A DNA stretch of 64,000 nucleotides from QVMG01 sp032073245. GTDB taxonomy: Bacteria > Bacteroidota > Bacteroidia > Bacteroidales > Tannerellaceae. A program made the translations under genes and the position numbers. The stretch lies in assembly GCA_032073245.1 (NCBI GenBank), contig DAMANX010000022.1:30445-94444 (forward strand), given 5' to 3'. Below the pieces are notes generated by a model. That model had not been told where the DNA came from and ran no database searches. It saw only the letters and a list, made by a program, of their open reading frames with translations. Of this stretch, positions 26,014-35,400 are shown one piece after another (positions within the stretch are counted from its first letter, which is position 1; the number at the start of each line of letters is the position of its first letter).

Positions 26014-28989
26014 ATGAAGAAAAACAAAGCTGTTAGGAAAAGAACTGCATGGGGTGAACGTACAATATATACACTTGTACTGTTCCTCGGCTTGTTCCTG
26101 TCGGGCAATCTTTTTGCCCAGGTGGGTTCGTTACAGGGAGTGGTTGTCGATGATATCGGCGAGGCTGTTATTGGAGCTACGGTTATGGTTAAGGGTACAA
26201 CGAATGGTACCATTACGAATGCTTCTGGTGAGTTTGTGTTGTCCAATCTGAAGCAAAATGATGTTATTTTGGTTTCCTATGTAGGATTTAAAGACCACGA
26301 GTTAGTTTATAGTGGACAGCGTAATTTGCGTGTGTCACTTCAGGAGAATGTGGAAATTCTTGATGAGGTGGTAGTCGTGGGATATGGTTCGTTGAGTAAG
26401 AGAGAGCTGTCGAGTTCGATTGTCCAGGTCAACCGTAGTGATTTCCAGCAGGGTGCTATGAGTAACCCGATGGAGATGTTGCAGGGCAAAGTGGCCGGTT
26501 TAAGTGTGAATCTTACCTCTCAGGCTAATCCAAATGCAAGCTTGGATAATGCTTTGCAAATACGTGGTGCAGCTTCTTTATCTGCTTCTAATTCTCCTCT
26601 TATTATTATTGACGGGATTGCAGGTGGAGACTATTTGAGTCTTTCACCACAGGACATTGAGTCGATTACGGTGCTGAAGGATGCCGGCTCGGCTTCTATT
26701 TATGGTACGCGTGGCGCGAATGGTGTTATCTTGATTACTACGCGACGGGGCTCAGCTCGTGAAGGTACCAGCCGTATTACTTATGATAGTTGGTTAGGTG
26801 TGAACATTGCTAAGCCAAAACCTGATATTCTGACTCCCGAGGAGTTCCGCGAATTTGGTAGGGATACGGATTATGGTGCGTCTACTGATTGGTGGGATCT
26901 GTTGTTGCGCGATTTCAGTTATGACACTAATCAATATCTTGCCGTTGATGGTACAACGAAAAATGGTTTTTATGGAGCTTCTATAAACTATCGTAAAGTG
27001 ACGGGTTTGGATATTGTCACTGACAGGCAGGAGTATGGCGGACGTTTCACTATCCAACAGAGAGGACTTGATAATTGGGTCGAGTTTAACGCTACATTGA
27101 ATGCGCGTAAAGTAAAAGAGCAGAATGGTAATGCCGGGTGGGGTGGTTCGTTGACTACGAATCCAACTATGCCTGTATGGGATGATGCAACGGGTAATTA
27201 TTATCAGCCAACTTCGCCAACGGGTGCATCTACTCCGAAAAGCAATATTGATTTAACTGATCGTCAGGGCGACCGGACTTATTTGCTGGGTTCTGCCGAA
27301 TTGAAATTACATATTCTGAAACAAGCGAATCAATCGTTGAATGTTTCAGTGAATCATTCATTAAATTTCAATGATTTTGATTATTACGAGTATCTTCCTT
27401 CCAATTCATCCAATTCTTATTGGAATGGTTACAGTGGAAATGCTTTTCGCCAGGACCGTAAATGGTGGACCAATCGGACGGAGTTGCTTGGTAATTATAC
27501 ATTAAGCCTTCCCGACCATGATTTTAAAGTGGTTGTAGGTTACAACTATGAAGAGAGTAATTATGAGAATTTCCAGGCGCGTAATTTCAACTTTGCTTTC
27601 GACCAGACTAAATGGAATGATCTGGGTTCGGGAACTTACCTGAAAGATGGCAAATCGGAGTTGGGTACTGCAAAGACTAATTCAAAGCTGATTGGGGTTT
27701 TCGGACGCATCAATTATAATTGGAAAAATCTTTTGATGGCTTCTGCTTCTTACCGTTATGAGGGTTCAAGTAAGTTCGGGGTAAATAATAAATGGGGTAA
27801 TTTCGTTTCAGGTTCCTTGGCATGGGAAATGGCTAATATGTCTTTTATGCAGGATGTAGAGATGGTGGATATGCTAAAGCCTCGTGTGTCTTATGGGGTT
27901 ACGGGACGTTCTGACTTCAATCCTTATCTTTCACAACAGAACTATAAGTCGGAAGGCTTGTATTATATGGATGATGCATGGGTTACCGGTTTTGCCCCAG
28001 CGGTGAATTCAAACCCGTCTCTTGCATGGGAGAAGGCAATCGTGACCAACATTGGTTTGGATTTCTCTTTATGGAATAGATTGAGAGGTTCTGTGGAGTA
28101 TTATGAAAGACAGTCCAAGGATTTGTTGTATAACTATACGGCCCCACAACCTCCGTTTGTATATGAGAAAATTCTTGTAAATGTTGGAACCATACAGAAT
28201 CAGGGTTTCGAATTGAGTCTCGAAGGTGATATTCTTACAAAGACTCCGGTACAATGGACTTCAGGTATTATTTTGTCCAATGGAACTACGAAGTTGAAAA
28301 AGTTATCGAATGATGTTTTTGAAGCGAGTTACCTGAACCTTGGCCTTAAAGGTGGCCCGGGAACCAGTGAATATTATTATCGTGTGGAAGAAGGGGGAAA
28401 GATTGGACAGTTCTATGGTTTGAAAACCGCCGGGGTGGATGCCAACGGTAATATGGAGGTTTATAATCAAGAGAATGAGGTAATTCCGATTGGTGAGGCA
28501 AAAATTGAGGATAAACAGTTTATCGGTAATGGTACGCCCAAATTTTTCCTTTCATGGAATAATACTGTACGTTACAAGCAGTTTGACCTGAATCTTTTCT
28601 GGCGCGGGGCTTTTGGCTTTGATATTTACAACGAGCGTCTTTATGGTATGGGGCTTGAAGGTTGCGGTACTTCCAATATTCTGCGTTCAGCCTATGATAC
28701 GGAACTGAAACATCCGGGCGGGCTTATTTCTTCTTATTTCCTTGAGAATGGTAATTTCTTTAAACTGGAAAACGTGACGTTGGGATATAGTTTCAAACCA
28801 CGTGAAAATAAGATTATGGATAATATGCGGGTTTATCTGTCGGCAAAGAATCTCTTTACGTTGACAAGTTATTCCGGGAATGACCCTTCTATTGTAGCTG
28901 TGAACGGACTGGAACCGGGCCGTGATAATTCAGGAGCCTATCCGCAAGCGATGGTATTTACACTGGGTGTAACGATTAATTTCAAATAA
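26014..28989 (+). CDS. SusC/RagA-type TonB-dependent transporter without STN domain (PUL 2)
   Basis: 991-residue outer-membrane transporter. The signal peptide (TIYTLVLFLGLFLSGNLFAQ) is followed directly by a CarboxypepD_reg-like domain (LQGVVVDDIGEAVIGATV), then DEVVVVGYG, a plug (IRGAASLSASNSPLIIIDG, VLKDAGSASIYGTRGANGVI) and a barrel ending TLGVTINFK. There is no STN domain, matching control by the DUF6377 protein rather than by sigma/FecR. The frame opens at a GTG at 25975; ATG 26014 is the likely start. SusD follows after 19 bp. Confidence 0.96.
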   Translation: MKKNKAVRKRTAWGERTIYTLVLFLGLFLSGNLFAQVGSLQGVVVDDIGEAVIGATVMVKGTTNGTITNASGEFVLSNLKQNDVILVSYVGFKDHELVYSGQRNLRVSLQENVEILDEVVVVGYGSLSKRELSSSIVQVNRSDFQQGAMSNPMEMLQGKVAGLSVNLTSQANPNASLDNALQIRGAASLSASNSPLIIIDGIAGGDYLSLSPQDIESITVLKDAGSASIYGTRGANGVILITTRRGSAREGTSRITYDSWLGVNIAKPKPDILTPEEFREFGRDTDYGASTDWWDLLLRDFSYDTNQYLAVDGTTKNGFYGASINYRKVTGLDIVTDRQEYGGRFTIQQRGLDNWVEFNATLNARKVKEQNGNAGWGGSLTTNPTMPVWDDATGNYYQPTSPTGASTPKSNIDLTDRQGDRTYLLGSAELKLHILKQANQSLNVSVNHSLNFNDFDYYEYLPSNSSNSYWNGYSGNAFRQDRKWWTNRTELLGNYTLSLPDHDFKVVVGYNYEESNYENFQARNFNFAFDQTKWNDLGSGTYLKDGKSELGTAKTNSKLIGVFGRINYNWKNLLMASASYRYEGSSKFGVNNKWGNFVSGSLAWEMANMSFMQDVEMVDMLKPRVSYGVTGRSDFNPYLSQQNYKSEGLYYMDDAWVTGFAPAVNSNPSLAWEKAIVTNIGLDFSLWNRLRGSVEYYERQSKDLLYNYTAPQPPFVYEKILVNVGTIQNQGFELSLEGDILTKTPVQWTSGIILSNGTTKLKKLSNDVFEASYLNLGLKGGPGTSEYYYRVEEGGKIGQFYGLKTAGVDANGNMEVYNQENEVIPIGEAKIEDKQFIGNGTPKFFLSWNNTVRYKQFDLNLFWRGAFGFDIYNERLYGMGLEGCGTSNILRSAYDTELKHPGGLISSYFLENGNFFKLENVTLGYSFKPRENKIMDNMRVYLSAKNLFTLTSYSGNDPSIVAVNGLEPGRDNSGAYPQAMVFTLGVTINFK

Positions 28990-29008
28990 AAACTAAATAA
29001 GTAAAGTG

Positions 29009-30796
29009 ATGAAAAAATCTATATATATACTGTGTACGTTTGTTGCACTGAGTCTGACCTTACAATCGTGCTTCGATTTGGATGAAGAGGTCTTCAGCCA
29101 GGTTCCGGCGTCGGAATACTATAAGGATGAAGCGAGTGTTAAAAATGCTCTGGCGTCTATTTATCATACCGGTTTTATGAGTTATATCGAGTATTTCTTT
29201 TATTTGCAGGAGTTCCCGGGTGACCAGGTTTCATGGAGAGTCTGGAATGGCGGCTTGTGGGGCTATGATGATGCTGAGAAATATGTTTTGTCTATTCATA
29301 ACTGGACTCCTGCTTCTGCTATTATACGGAAATCTTGGGAAACGGCATGGAAGACGATTGGTATGTGTAATGTGGTACTCGAAGATATGGAGAATATAGC
29401 CCCGGAGGCTATCGGAATTACTGAGGCGGCAATGAATGAATATAAAGCAGAGGCACGAACTTTGAGGGCATGGGCTTATTACAATGTTTATGAAGTATGG
29501 GGTGGCGCGATTCCCCTCTATACTTCGGCTGATGTGTCGGAAATACCGCAGAGTGTTGACCCTGACTTTAATCAGGGGTGTAAGATAGTGTTTGATTTTC
29601 TTATCAATGAACTGGATGAATGCCTGGAGTATTTACCGGCCAATAAAGTGGAGCGAATGAATAAGGCAATGAATCGGGTGATGAAAGCGAGATTACTTTT
29701 CAATGCAGGTGTTCTTATCAATGAGGACCGTTTCACTGAATGTGCCGCGTTGTGTGAATCTATTATTGGTGGTGATTTTGGTACATATTCAATTACGGAT
29801 GACCATAGGAATCTGTTTAGTGTAGGTAATGAAAATTGTCCTGAACTTATTATGGGTTTTGCAAACGCCGACGGACAGATGAATGGGGGATGGATGCGTA
29901 ATATGCCTTTCTTACCTTATAATATCTGGGATCATCTGGGAGGTACTTACAGTGGGGTGAGTAGCTGGAATTGTGTTACTTTAGCTCCGTCTTATGATAA
30001 TACAGGAAATGTATTGGAGTCGGGAGGTACGGATAATCCGATCTGTTTCCTTGATGCTCCTTATAACGATAAATTGGGTGCTATTTATGAGCGTTTTGAT
30101 GATCGTGATGTTCGTAAACAGAAGTATGTATGGGATACGAATGAGAATAATTACCGGGGTATGTTCCTGATGGGCCTGATGACTGACAAAAATGGTACGC
30201 CGCTGAAAGCGGATGCCGATAGGAACGGGCAAGATCTGGTTTATGTAGACCAGCTTGGTACATTCCAAAATAAGGGGCGTAAGCTGGAAACTGTGATGTC
30301 GCCACGTTGGGGGGAAACGAATTCAGGATTACGGTTGATGAAATATCCAATGGCTCCGGGTGTGTTTGATTTCCGGGATGCGTATGAGGTGGAATTCCGT
30401 CTGTCTGAAGTTGTTTTCATGCTTGCTGAATGCAAAATGCGCGCAGGGGCTACAACAGAAGCAAAACGCTTGATAGATAGCGTACGCAAACGTTATTTTT
30501 CGGATTCAGATTGGGCACAGGTAGAAAACGATCCGGGACCGGGTTTCACTGCATTCGATATGGACTGGCTTCTTAGCCAGTGGGGATTGGAATTCCTTTG
30601 TGAAGGCCGCCGTCGCCGTACTGACCTACGTCGTCATGATAAATTCACACAGGGTCAATGGTGGTTTTTCGGACGTACTTCGGAAGATGGCCGCTTATTA
30701 CCGGCACAGCGTGACCGCAAATACGAGTGGTATCCGTTGCCTGAATCTGCGATTATGGTAAATCCCGGATTGATACAGAATCCTTTATGGAAATGA
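29009..30796 (+). CDS. SusD/RagB-family lipoprotein (PUL 2)
   Basis: Glycan-binding surface lipoprotein. ATG 29009 gives MKKSIYILCTFVALSLTLQSC with Cys at residue 21; a GTG one codon earlier is open but unnecessary. The TPR-like helices (EARTLRAWAYYNVYEVWGGAIPLY) and the C-terminal signature (WLLSQWGLEFLCEGRRRRTDLRRHDKF, WYPLPESAIMVNPGL) are intact. The length of 595 residues is within range. It pairs with the SusC just upstream. Confidence 0.96.
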   Translation: MKKSIYILCTFVALSLTLQSCFDLDEEVFSQVPASEYYKDEASVKNALASIYHTGFMSYIEYFFYLQEFPGDQVSWRVWNGGLWGYDDAEKYVLSIHNWTPASAIIRKSWETAWKTIGMCNVVLEDMENIAPEAIGITEAAMNEYKAEARTLRAWAYYNVYEVWGGAIPLYTSADVSEIPQSVDPDFNQGCKIVFDFLINELDECLEYLPANKVERMNKAMNRVMKARLLFNAGVLINEDRFTECAALCESIIGGDFGTYSITDDHRNLFSVGNENCPELIMGFANADGQMNGGWMRNMPFLPYNIWDHLGGTYSGVSSWNCVTLAPSYDNTGNVLESGGTDNPICFLDAPYNDKLGAIYERFDDRDVRKQKYVWDTNENNYRGMFLMGLMTDKNGTPLKADADRNGQDLVYVDQLGTFQNKGRKLETVMSPRWGETNSGLRLMKYPMAPGVFDFRDAYEVEFRLSEVVFMLAECKMRAGATTEAKRLIDSVRKRYFSDSDWAQVENDPGPGFTAFDMDWLLSQWGLEFLCEGRRRRTDLRRHDKFTQGQWWFFGRTSEDGRLLPAQRDRKYEWYPLPESAIMVNPGLIQNPLWK

Positions 30797-30877
30797 TGAT
30801 AGGTGGAGTAGGGGAGAGTATCCCTTTTGATATACCAAATGAATTATATTTTCATACCAATGTTTAAATACTGATAG

Positions 30878-30920
30878 ACTATCTGGCTTCCCTCCTTTAA
30901 AAGGAGGGGGTCAGGATAGT
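30878..30920. repeat. Palindromic intergenic sequence between SusD and the GH13 genes
   Basis: The inner stem CCCTCCTTT/AAAGGAGGG (30890-30908) is nested in outer arms ACTATC/GATAGT. It looks like a dispersed palindrome and could also attenuate transcription between susCD and the enzyme genes. The rest of the 199-bp gap shows no clear promoter. Confidence 0.55.
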
Positions 30921-30995
30921 ACCTCTGATACCATCAGAAAGAATCTTAACGGCTACTGATAACTTTATATATCCATCAACAAACAACTGAATCGT

Positions 30996-32327
30996 ATGAA
31001 AAAGTACATACTATTTCTATCTTTCTTAGTATTGCTCATGAGTTGTTCCGGTAATGCCGGTACACAAAAGCAATCCGAGGTGTCCTATCAGGTTCCAGAT
31101 CTGGAAGATGTTGTTATCTATCAGGTCAATCCCCGTGTCTTTACCGGAGACCGTACCTTTCGGGCAGTAGGTTTTTATCTTGATTCCATCAAACAGTTAG
31201 GTGCCAACATCGTCTGGTTCATGCCAATTCATGAGATTGGAAAAGAAAAATCAGTCAACTCTCCTTATTGTGTACGCGATTATAAATCGGTTAACTCAGA
31301 GTTTGGCACCATGGAGGAATTTAAACAATTAATAAAACAATGTCATGAGAAAGGCCTTGGAGTAATTATTGACTGGGTGCCCAATCATACGTCGTGGGAC
31401 CACTCCTGGATGGAAAATAAATCCTGGTATACACAAAACGAAGATGGCGAAGTTATCTGGCCGGAAGGAACTAACTGGCGCGATGTGGCCGACCTCAATT
31501 ATGACAATCAGGAGATGAGGCTCGTAATGATAGAAGCAATGAAATATTGGGTGACGGAAGTAGGTGTTAACGGTTTCCGTGTAGACGCTGTAGACTATGT
31601 TCCTGCCGATTTTCTGAAACAAGCTAATGATACGTTACTGAATATTCCTGATACGCGGTTGCTTTTACTGGCGGAAGGAAAACGTCCTGACCATTTCGAA
31701 TCGGGTTACCAGCTGAACTATGGTTGGGATTTTCATCAGATGATGCGTCGTGTTTATCTTAGAGGAGAAAAAGCATCCTCATTGTTTGAAGCATATGAAA
31801 AAGAATATGCCGCCATACCCAACGGCAAACATAAACTCCGGTTCAGTACGAACCATGATGAAGCGGCAGGTAAATCACCTGTTGAGGAGTGGAATGGCGA
31901 ACGTGGGTCTATGTCGGCATTTGTCGTGTCTACATTTATGCCCGGTTGTCCGATGATTTACAGTTCACAGGAAGTGGGCTATCCGGACAGGATTAATTTC
32001 TTCTATCCGACACCCATCGACTGGACGATGAACAATCCTCTCAGAAAAGAATATGAGCAGTTGATGGCTATCTATAACGCCCATGATACATTGCGCAAAG
32101 GTGGTCTGACAACTTATCCCGATGATAATATCCTGCTATTTGAAAGAACCGGAAACGGGAAGAAGTATATGATAGCTGTCAATGTAAGGGACGAACAGCA
32201 AACAATGGCAGTTCCGAACGCATTTGCCGCAAAATCTTTTACCAATCTCTATAGCGGAATCAAAGGAAAGCTTCAGGAAGAAATGAAGTTACAGCCGTAT
32301 GAATATAAAATTCTGGAAATCCAATAA
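30996..32327 (+). CDS. GH13 alpha-amylase-family lipoprotein (PUL 2)
   Basis: 443-residue alpha-glucan hydrolase. The lipoprotein signal MKKYILFLSFLVLLMSC has Cys17. Conserved GH13 regions: I, DWVPNHTSWDH; II, GFRVDAVDYV with the nucleophile Asp at about 200; III, LLLAEGK with the acid/base Glu; IV, STNHDEAAG. A short C-terminal beta domain closes the protein (MIAVNVRDEQQTMAV). It is smaller than SusG and lacks inserted starch-binding modules. It lies 9 bp before the second GH13 gene and is therefore co-transcribed with it. Confidence 0.95.
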   Translation: MKKYILFLSFLVLLMSCSGNAGTQKQSEVSYQVPDLEDVVIYQVNPRVFTGDRTFRAVGFYLDSIKQLGANIVWFMPIHEIGKEKSVNSPYCVRDYKSVNSEFGTMEEFKQLIKQCHEKGLGVIIDWVPNHTSWDHSWMENKSWYTQNEDGEVIWPEGTNWRDVADLNYDNQEMRLVMIEAMKYWVTEVGVNGFRVDAVDYVPADFLKQANDTLLNIPDTRLLLLAEGKRPDHFESGYQLNYGWDFHQMMRRVYLRGEKASSLFEAYEKEYAAIPNGKHKLRFSTNHDEAAGKSPVEEWNGERGSMSAFVVSTFMPGCPMIYSSQEVGYPDRINFFYPTPIDWTMNNPLRKEYEQLMAIYNAHDTLRKGGLTTYPDDNILLFERTGNGKKYMIAVNVRDEQQTMAVPNAFAAKSFTNLYSGIKGKLQEEMKLQPYEYKILEIQ

Positions 32328-32336
32328 ACAATTCAA

Positions 32337-34196
32337 ATGAAAAAAAGTATACTTACAATTTTAATCAGCTGTCTTTTCCTATCTCTCACGGCAGCAGATA
32401 TAAAGCGCGTGGAACCCTCATTCTGGTGGGTAGACATGAAAAACCCTGTGTTACAAGTAATGGTATACGGTAAAGACATTGCAACCTCTAAAGTTTCGAT
32501 TGATTATCCTGGTGTAAGGCTGGATGAAGTTGTACATGTTGAAAACCCCAACTACCTTTTCCTTTATCTCCATATAACACCCGATGCCAAACCTGGCAAA
32601 TTCGATATTCAGTTTCAGGAAGGTAAAAAGACTCAAAAATACGCATATGAGTTGAAACCCCGTGCCACAACACCTGGTGCCGCCGGCTTTTCGCCGGCAG
32701 ATGTAATGTATCTGATAACACCTGACCGTTTTGCCAATGGTGACCCCTCCAACGACAACGTTTATAATGATGTAACAATAGACCGCACCCGTTCAAACAA
32801 TCGTCACGGGGGAGACCTTAAAGGAATAACTGACAGGCTCGATTATATTGCTGACCTCGGCTTTACCACAATCTGGCTGAATCCCGTACAGGAAAATAAA
32901 CAACGTGGTGGTTCATACCACGGCTATGCCATTACCGACTTTTATGCGGTAGATGCACGTTTTGGCACCAACGAAGAATACTGCGAATTAATCGACAAGG
33001 CCCATCAGAAAGGTATGAAAGTCGTAATGGATATGATATTCAATCACTGCGGAAGCGACCATTGGTGGATGAACGACTTGCCCACTAAAGACTGGCTCAA
33101 TCATCAGAATGAATTTGTCCAGACCAGTCACACGTTATGGACTGTGCTTGATGTACACTCTCCACAGACAGAAGTTGATGCAGTAGTCGACGGATGGTTC
33201 ACCCGGGGTATGCCCGACCTCAATCAACGTAATAGGCACTTAGCAACCCATCTTATTCAAAGCAGTATCTGGTGGATAGAATACAGCCGTATCGATGGTA
33301 TACGCCAGGACACACATCCTTATGCCGATTTCAATTTTATGGCTGATTGGTGTAAAGCTGTAGAAGATGAATATCCGGAATTCAATATCGTAGGAGAAGC
33401 ATGGTATTCCAAAGTACCAGCCACAGCATGGTGGCAAAAAAACTCCAAAGTAAACGACAAACAAAGCTATCTTAAAACTATCATGGACTTCGGACTAACC
33501 TTCACCTGCGAAGAAGTCTTCGCAATCCAGAAGGAAGCAGAAAAAGATCTTAACCCCGGTCATTTCCGCGGTTTCGGTAGCATCTATGAACTGATCGCAC
33601 AAGATTTTCTACATGCCGACCTCGACAATATCCTGATATTCCTTGACAACCACGATCTCAGCCGGTTCGTCAAAAAAGAAGAAACCGACCTTCGGCGCTA
33701 CAAACAAGCGTTGGCCTTCCTTCTGACAACCCGTGGCATTCCCCAAATCTATTACGGAACAGAAATCCTGATGACTGGCGAGAAGAAAGATGGCGACGGT
33801 AACCTACGTAAAGACTTCCCCGGAGGATGGCCAGGCGACACAGTAGACGCTTTCACTAAAGACGGACGTACCCCCTTGCAGAACGAAGCCTGGGACTATA
33901 TGCAAAAACTCCTTCAATGGCGGAAAAACAACAAAGCTGTAACTCAGGGAAAACTCCTTCATTACAACCCTGACCATTCAGGATGCTATGTATATGCCCG
34001 GATTAAAGACAATGCCACCGTCCTTGTCATTATGAATGGACATGATAAAGAAGAAACTCTCCCGATGTATCGCTTCCGTGAAGTAATTAAAGACAAAACA
34101 AAAGGACTTGATATCATCACCGGACAAACATTAAATATCAGCATTGATAACGAAGTGACAATTCCGGCTAAAGGAGTCTATGTTATTGAGATATAA
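32337..34196 (+). CDS. GH13 neopullulanase/cyclomaltodextrinase-like enzyme (PUL 2)
   Basis: 619-residue periplasmic alpha-glucan hydrolase with a signal peptide (MKKSILTILISCLFLSLTAA), an N-terminal beta-sandwich (IKRVEPSFWWVDMKNPVLQV, about 22-125) of the cyclomaltodextrinase type, and a GH13 barrel. Region I is DMIFNHCGSDHWW, region II IDGIRQDTHPYA with the nucleophile Asp, region III IVGEAWYS with the Glu, and region IV FLDNHDLSRF. A C-terminal cyclomaltodextrinase beta domain ends the protein. It resembles SusA. Third codon positions are noticeably richer in C than in the SusCD genes upstream. Confidence 0.95.
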   Translation: MKKSILTILISCLFLSLTAADIKRVEPSFWWVDMKNPVLQVMVYGKDIATSKVSIDYPGVRLDEVVHVENPNYLFLYLHITPDAKPGKFDIQFQEGKKTQKYAYELKPRATTPGAAGFSPADVMYLITPDRFANGDPSNDNVYNDVTIDRTRSNNRHGGDLKGITDRLDYIADLGFTTIWLNPVQENKQRGGSYHGYAITDFYAVDARFGTNEEYCELIDKAHQKGMKVVMDMIFNHCGSDHWWMNDLPTKDWLNHQNEFVQTSHTLWTVLDVHSPQTEVDAVVDGWFTRGMPDLNQRNRHLATHLIQSSIWWIEYSRIDGIRQDTHPYADFNFMADWCKAVEDEYPEFNIVGEAWYSKVPATAWWQKNSKVNDKQSYLKTIMDFGLTFTCEEVFAIQKEAEKDLNPGHFRGFGSIYELIAQDFLHADLDNILIFLDNHDLSRFVKKEETDLRRYKQALAFLLTTRGIPQIYYGTEILMTGEKKDGDGNLRKDFPGGWPGDTVDAFTKDGRTPLQNEAWDYMQKLLQWRKNNKAVTQGKLLHYNPDHSGCYVYARIKDNATVLVIMNGHDKEETLPMYRFREVIKDKTKGLDIITGQTLNISIDNEVTIPAKGVYVIEI

Positions 34197-34260
34197 AATT
34201 CTGCTTAGAAATATCGGGTAGATTCTCCACTTATTTACCACCATTTAAATACAATTAAAA

Positions 34261-35133
34261 ATGAAAAAAATATTCTTGTTAATTATACAAACTATGTTCA
34301 CCTTATCCTTATCAGCACAACCTGGAATGGCACATAGTAAAACAGAAACAAAAACTATCCACAGTGAAGTGTTGAACGCCGACATTCCCTATAATATTTA
34401 TCTTCCGGCAAACTACGATACTGACACAAACAAGAAATACCCTATCCTGTATTTGTTTCACGGTATTACCGGAACCAATCAGGATTGGTTTGATCGTGGG
34501 CATTTGAAAGATGTTATGGACCAACTTGCAGCCGCTGGAGAAACATGCGAAATGATTATTATTTCACCTAAAGCAGGAGGCCGACTTCCGGAAGAATGGA
34601 ATGGGTATTTCAACATGCCCGGCTGGCACTTTGAAACATTTTTCTTTACCGAATTATTGCCCCACATCGAAAATACCTACCGTGTAATAGGCAATAAGCC
34701 CAATCGCGCTATTGCAGGACTATCCATGGGAGGTGGAGGTGCAACCTCGTACGCACAACGTTACCCGGATTACTTTTCTTCCGTATATGCAATGAGTGCA
34801 CTTATGTCTCTCCCAAATCGAGGAGGCTCATCTTCTCCTGACCCCAACGACAAACGCTCACTGCTAAATGCATCCGTAATTGAAAACAGCTGTGTCGACT
34901 ATGTGAAAAATGCAGATGAAACCCGTAAAAATCAACTCCGGTCAATAGCCTGGTATGTCGACTGTGGTGACGACGATTTCTTAATAGACCGTAATATTGA
35001 ATTTTACCAAGCCATGCGAATTGCCCAAATCCCTCTACAATTCCGTGTCCGTGACGGCGGCCACACCTGGGAGTATTGGCACTCCGCTTTATATACTTGC
35101 CTGCCTTTTGTTTCTCGTAATTTTGAGAAATGA
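34261..35133 (+). CDS. Secreted alpha/beta-hydrolase esterase (CE1/esterase D-like)
   Basis: 290-residue serine esterase with a signal peptide (MKKIFLLIIQTMFTLSLSAQ). The nucleophile is Ser155 in AGLSMGGGG, the oxyanion region LFHGITGT, an acid residue is likely in WYVDCGDDDFL, and the catalytic His lies in RDGGHTWEYWHSAL. This arrangement is that of feruloyl/acetyl esterases of CE1 and S-formylglutathione hydrolase-like enzymes. It lies 64 bp after the second GH13 gene and closes PUL 2. The ester substrate is unknown; an acylated alpha-glucan or a plant cell-wall ester is possible. Confidence 0.85.
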   Translation: MKKIFLLIIQTMFTLSLSAQPGMAHSKTETKTIHSEVLNADIPYNIYLPANYDTDTNKKYPILYLFHGITGTNQDWFDRGHLKDVMDQLAAAGETCEMIIISPKAGGRLPEEWNGYFNMPGWHFETFFFTELLPHIENTYRVIGNKPNRAIAGLSMGGGGATSYAQRYPDYFSSVYAMSALMSLPNRGGSSSPDPNDKRSLLNASVIENSCVDYVKNADETRKNQLRSIAWYVDCGDDDFLIDRNIEFYQAMRIAQIPLQFRVRDGGHTWEYWHSALYTCLPFVSRNFEK

Positions 35134-35235
35134 TATAAACAATATTTAATACGATGATATAAATAGCTGATACTTTAATAGTATTCCGACCTTAACCAGG
35201 AAGAGATGGAATATTGTATTGAAGTTGTTAAAATG

Positions 35236-35273
35236 AAAAAGATTGGTAATCCTTATGATTATCAATCTTTTTT
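35236..35273. terminator. Bidirectional terminator between esterase gene and tRNA-Pro
   Basis: AAAAAGATTGGTAATC (35236-35251) pairs with 35257-35272 with one mismatch and a 5-nt loop, with a T-run on each strand's exit side. It can end the PUL 2 transcript and the tRNA transcript. Confidence 0.8.
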
Positions 35274-35279
35274 GCTCGG

Positions 35280-35353
35280 TCGGGATGACAGGATTTGAAC
35301 CTGCGACCACACGCCCCCCAGACGCGTACTCTACCGGGCTGAGCTACATCCCG
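35280..35353 (-). tRNA. tRNA-Pro (anticodon GGG)
   Basis: Read on the minus strand, the 7-bp acceptor stem is CGGGATG/CATCCCG. The D arm is GCTC...GAGT. The anticodon stem is CGCGT/GCGTG (two G-U pairs) around loop CTGGGGG, so the anticodon is GGG. The T arm is GCAGG TTCAAAT CCTGT and the discriminator base is A. CCA is not encoded (the next bases are CCG). Confidence 0.95.
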
Positions 35354-35368
35354 TATTAAAATCGAGTG

Positions 35369-35400
35369 CAAATGTAGAATTTTTTAATCAGATGCCAAAA
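35369..35400 (-). promoter_or_regulatory. Promoter of tRNA-Pro
   Basis: On the minus strand TTTTG (35396-35400), 19 bp, TACATTTG (35369-35376). The -33 element overlaps the last codons of aroB, so the tRNA can be transcribed independently of aroB. Confidence 0.75.
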
